From: Heloderma charlesbogerti | Taxonomy: Eukaryota > Chordata > Lepidosauria > Squamata > Helodermatidae | Direction of reading: 5' to 3' | Length of the DNA: 64,000 nt | Assembly: GCA_026122225.1 (NCBI GenBank) | Contig: JANEZZ010001410.1 | Coordinates: 930,001 to 994,000 of the forward strand | Part shown: positions 62,816-64,000 of the stretch, piece after piece | How the letters are laid out: each line of letters starts with the position of its first letter | How positions within the stretch are numbered: position 1 is the first letter of the stretch | The notes under the pieces: generated by a model | What the model was told of the DNA's origin: nothing | Seen by the model: only the letters and a program-made list of their open reading frames with translations | The model's database searches: none | Made by a program: the position numbers and the translations under genes

Positions 62816-63291
62816 AAGGGGAGTTTGGTGGCTCCGATTTCAGTGGGGCTGTGAATTCATTCCAGGTTTCAGTCAGAACCAGCCAGAACTCTAAAGGAGC
62901 TATCCCAGGTACTGAACCCTATCACCAAAATAGAGAGCCAGTGTGGTGTAGTGGCAAGAGTGTTGGACTAGGAGCTGGGAGATCTGGGTTCTAGTCCCCA
63001 CTCGGCCATGGAAGCTCACTGGGTGACTTTGGGCCAGTCACACACGCTCAGCCCAACCCACCTCACAGGGTTGTTGTTGTGAGGATAAAATGGAGAGGAG
63101 GAGGATAATGTAAGCCGCCTTGGGTTCCTTGCAAGAGGAAAAAAGGCGGAGTATAAATGCAATAAATAAATAAATAAAAATAGGTTTGGCACCATGAATA
63201 GTTCCTTTAGAGTTCTGGCTGGTTCTGGCTGAAACCCGGAATTAATTCACAGCCCCACCGAAATCAGACCCAGCAGCCTCCACTGCTGGTA
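62816..63291. mobile_element. Foldback hAT MITE family F, split by a CORE-SINE
   Basis: CAAGGGGAGTTTGGTGGCTC at the left, CAGCAGCCTCCACTG at the right; arms GAACCAGCCAGAACTCTAAA and TTTAGAGTTCTGGCTGGTTC pair across the SINE at 62934-63176. About 230 bp without it. Confidence 0.78.
62934..63176 (+). mobile_element. CORE-SINE, full reference copy
   Basis: tRNA-like head AGAGCCAGTGTGGTGTAGTG with B box GGTTCTAGTCC, CORE block GGGTGACTTTGGGCCAGTCA, GGGTTGTTGTTGTGAGGATA, then L2-like tail AAGCCGCCTTGGGTTCCTTG, AAAAAAGGCGGAGTATAAAT, (AAAT)n. A 7-bp duplication AAAATAG flanks it (62927-62933 and 63177-63183). It was probably mobilised by L2. Confidence 0.92.
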
Positions 63292-63589
63292 GCCCTGCTG
63301 ACTTCCAGTGGTAAGTAATCTCCACCTTCAAAAAGTGATATGTGCAACATAGGTGTGACGTCTCCTCAGCATTGGCCAGTGCAGGAGATAGGGCTAGTGT
63401 GGATCACCAAAGCTTTTTTAAAAGTGCTTTCGTGTCCCCTTTTTCCCAACCCCACATGCTGCTGTCACTGCAATTGGGTGGTAATGGCTCATCATACTGG
63501 GTGGCAAATCCTTTGGAATTGTGGTTTGAATTTTGCTATGACCTCAGCCTAGGGTGGTCCCGGAGGGGAGGCTGTACCCTTTAAGCAAG
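63292..63589. other. No gene or recognised repeat
   Basis: Unassigned. Confidence 0.4.
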
Positions 63590-63870
63590 GCACGATGAAG
63601 GCCACCACTGTGGATGGCTTTAAAAGGGGGGTGGACACATTCCTGGAGGAGAAGGCCATCAGTGACTACTAGTCCTGATGCCTCTGTGCTGCCTTCAATA
63701 TCAGAGGCAGTAAGCCCATGTGCTCCAATAGCTGGGGAACATGGGCAGGAGGGTGCTGTTGCACTCCTGTCCTGCTTGTGGGTTTCTCGGCGGCGGCTGG
63801 TCAGCTGCTGTGTGAACAGAATGCTGGGCTAGATGGACCCTTGGTCTGATCCAGCAGGGCTCTTCTTATG
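63590..63870 (+). mobile_element. CR1/L3-like LINE 3' end
   Basis: GAAGGCCACCACTGTGGATG, GCTTTAAAAGGGGGGTGGAC (encodes DGFKRGVDTFLEEK-like), ATATCAGAGGCAGTAAGCCC, GAACAGAATGCTGGGCTAGA, TGATCCAGCAGGGCTCTTCT TATGTTC. Confidence 0.82.
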
Positions 63871-63877
63871 TTCAAGG

Positions 63878-64000
63878 AACCACAGTTCTGTGGCAGAGCA
63901 GCTGTGATACATGCAGGAGGTCCCCTCCACTGAGACCCTGGAAAGCTGTAGGATTACATGGACCAATGGTCCCACTCATGATAACACACCTTCACATGCT
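63878..64000 (+). mobile_element. tRNA-derived SINE family S, diverged, cut by window end
   Basis: AGTTCTGTGGCAGAGCAGCT, TACATGCAGGAGGTCCCCTC, GAGACCCTGGAAAGCTGTAG, ACATGGACCAATGGTCCCAC. The head is decayed. Confidence 0.55.

Overview
This is vertebrate genomic DNA, most likely from a squamate reptile (lizard or snake). The evidence is the mix of interspersed repeats: BovB/RTE LINE 3' ends, CR1 LINEs with ATTCTATG tails, a second CR1/L3-like LINE, L2-type and L1-type LINE remnants, CORE-SINEs with an L2-like tail, a tRNA-derived SINE with a CR1-like tail, and many hAT-type DNA transposons. I found no convincing host protein-coding exon, rRNA or functional tRNA gene. The window reads as an intergenic or intronic, transposon-rich interval. 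Protein-like reading frames all belong to mobile elements and are broken.

Layout. 0-13 kb: two BovB 3' ends with perfect target duplications (159-263 and 8347-8744), several palindromic MITEs, hAT elements at 5288-5749 and 12373-12757, CR1/L3 tails and the first tRNA-type SINE. 13-27 kb: an L1 ORF2 C-terminal remnant on the minus strand (13577-14186), SINEs, CR1 3' fragments, and hATs at 19587-20191 (with a CR1 inside), 20723-21287 and 24419-24824. 27.8-32.8 kb: a 4.15-kb hAT (27854-32004) with a BED zinc-finger remnant, carrying a nested solo LTR (29012-29550) and a nested hairpin-rich hAT (30762-31541), followed at once by another hairpin-rich hAT (32094-32760). 34.5-37.3 kb: a long defective CR1 with recognisable endonuclease and reverse transcriptase. 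38-50 kb: nested hATs, L2 and CR1/L3 fragments, and two more hairpin-rich hATs (41037-41571, 49681-50324) with exact 8-bp target duplications. 50-64 kb: more hAT MITEs, SINEs, L2 fragments, a 161-bp tandem duplication, and two less repetitive AT-rich stretches that could be conserved non-coding DNA.

The most striking feature is a group of hAT-type elements with ends TAGGGATG...CATCCCTA. About thirteen were found, most with recognisable 8-bp target duplications. Four of them share an unusual core: chains of ~42-bp near-perfect hairpins alternating with a second palindrome, with different hairpin numbers per copy. A larger element with related ends (TAGGGCTGTGCAC) and a BED-finger remnant is a candidate relative of their former transposase source. 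Repeated nesting allows a relative age order of families to be read from this one window. All family names are by recognition from sequence; no database was searched.
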